Assembly: GCA_030018745.1 (NCBI GenBank)
Contig: JASEHB010000022.1
Coordinates: 1 to 12,599 of the forward strand
Origin: Desulfatibacillaceae bacterium
Lineage (GTDB): Bacteria; Desulfobacterota; Desulfobacteria; Desulfobacterales; Desulfatibacillaceae
Direction: 5' to 3'
Length of the DNA stretch: 12,599 bases
A program made the position numbers and the translations under genes. Of this stretch, positions 12,432 through 12,599 are shown in pieces. Positions within the stretch are counted from its first letter, which is position 1; the number at the start of each line of letters is the position of its first letter. The notes under the pieces are model-generated. The model saw only the letters and a list, made by a program, of their open reading frames with translations, did not search any database and was not told the origin of the DNA.

Positions 12432-12599
12432 TTACAATTCCGCAGCTTTTTTGAACTTTTCGTAGCGATCCTGATAATAGGGGTCCAACGGCTCGAAATG
12501 CCTTGCCCTGCGGGCGCATTCAAGCGCTTTTTCAGCCTCGTTTATTGAAGCGAATGCCTCGGCCATTGTGTCCCAGATGATGGCCCTGTCCGGCGCAAG
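12432..12599 (-). CDS. C-terminal part of a TPR-like repeat protein (5' end outside the window)
   Basis: The frame is open from the window edge to a TAA at 12432-12434, giving 55 residues. They read as one helix-turn-helix repeat: IIWDTMAEAFASINEAEKAL, then a second helix ECARRARHFEPLDPYYQ, then YEKFKKAAEL at the C-terminus. The pattern W/L-x-x-M/L-A-E-A-x and A-x-x-x-x-P-L-D-P-Y-Y is that of the last TPR in proteins that assemble complexes or scaffolds. The full protein cannot be judged. Its stop is 35 nt before the nucleotidyltransferase start on the same strand. Confidence 0.75.
   Translation of the reverse strand, partial: LAPDRAIIWDTMAEAFASINEAEKALECARRARHFEPLDPYYQDRYEKFKKAAEL

Noticed and set aside
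12397..12519. Upstream extension of the nucleotidyltransferase frame to 12519.
   Set aside because: It overlaps the end of the TPR-like gene, is not similar to the family, and a TTG with a good ribosome site lies downstream.
1..12599. Very frequent words such as AAGGCC, GCAAGG and GCCTTTGC, considered as an uptake or chi-like signal.
   Set aside because: They fall mostly inside genes and follow from heavy use of Lys, Ala, Gly and Leu codons. No fixed spacing or strand bias was evident by eye. A word-count against a codon-shuffled control would be needed.

Overview
The window looks like chromosomal DNA of a Gram-negative anaerobe, most probably a sulfate-reducing or related member of the Desulfobacterota. 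This is inference. The main clues are an AhbD-type radical SAM heme synthase (the siroheme-dependent heme route of sulfate reducers and archaea), DUF6125-like and DUF6485-like proteins, an orphan biotin carrier and a PilZ protein. GC content looks moderate. I see no rRNA, tRNA, CRISPR array, insertion sequence or phage gene. No stretch without a gene exceeds about 210 bases.

Left part, minus strand, read right to left from 6817. A PilZ-domain (c-di-GMP receptor type) gene has its own promoter and terminator. It is followed by a tight four-gene unit: a secreted protein of unknown function, a secreted matrixin-type zinc metalloprotease, AhbD, and a DUF6125-like protein. The spacings are 5 nt, a 1-nt overlap, and 22 nt. 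A terminator follows at 1909-1945. Next comes a 71-aa biotin carrier protein as a self-contained unit (promoter 1863-1891, terminator 1493-1533). After it come a TIGR01777-type SDR and a 67-aa cysteine-rich DUF6485-like protein.

Right part, plus strand, 7030-10903. An LpxB-related glycosyltransferase-like protein, a DUF2334 (NodB-fold) deacetylase-like protein, a membrane family 2 glycosyltransferase and a GNAT-type acetyltransferase form a probable operon. The middle two genes overlap by 4 nt. The domain set suggests synthesis or modification of an envelope glycolipid or lipid-linked glycan, but the product cannot be named from sequence. A 36-codon mini-ORF exactly bridges the last two genes.

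Far right, minus strand. A CCA-adding/poly(A) polymerase-type nucleotidyltransferase with an HD domain converges on the glycan operon. Upstream of it is the 3' end of a TPR-like gene that is cut by the window edge.

Most of the window is ordinary core and accessory chromosome. The parts worth a second look are the glycan cluster, the coupling of a secreted protease pair to heme synthase and a DUF6125-like protein, the His-Pro-Gly-Gly repeat head on AhbD, and several compact hairpin, Shine-Dalgarno and promoter overlaps. I found no clear, wholly new defence or mobile system.
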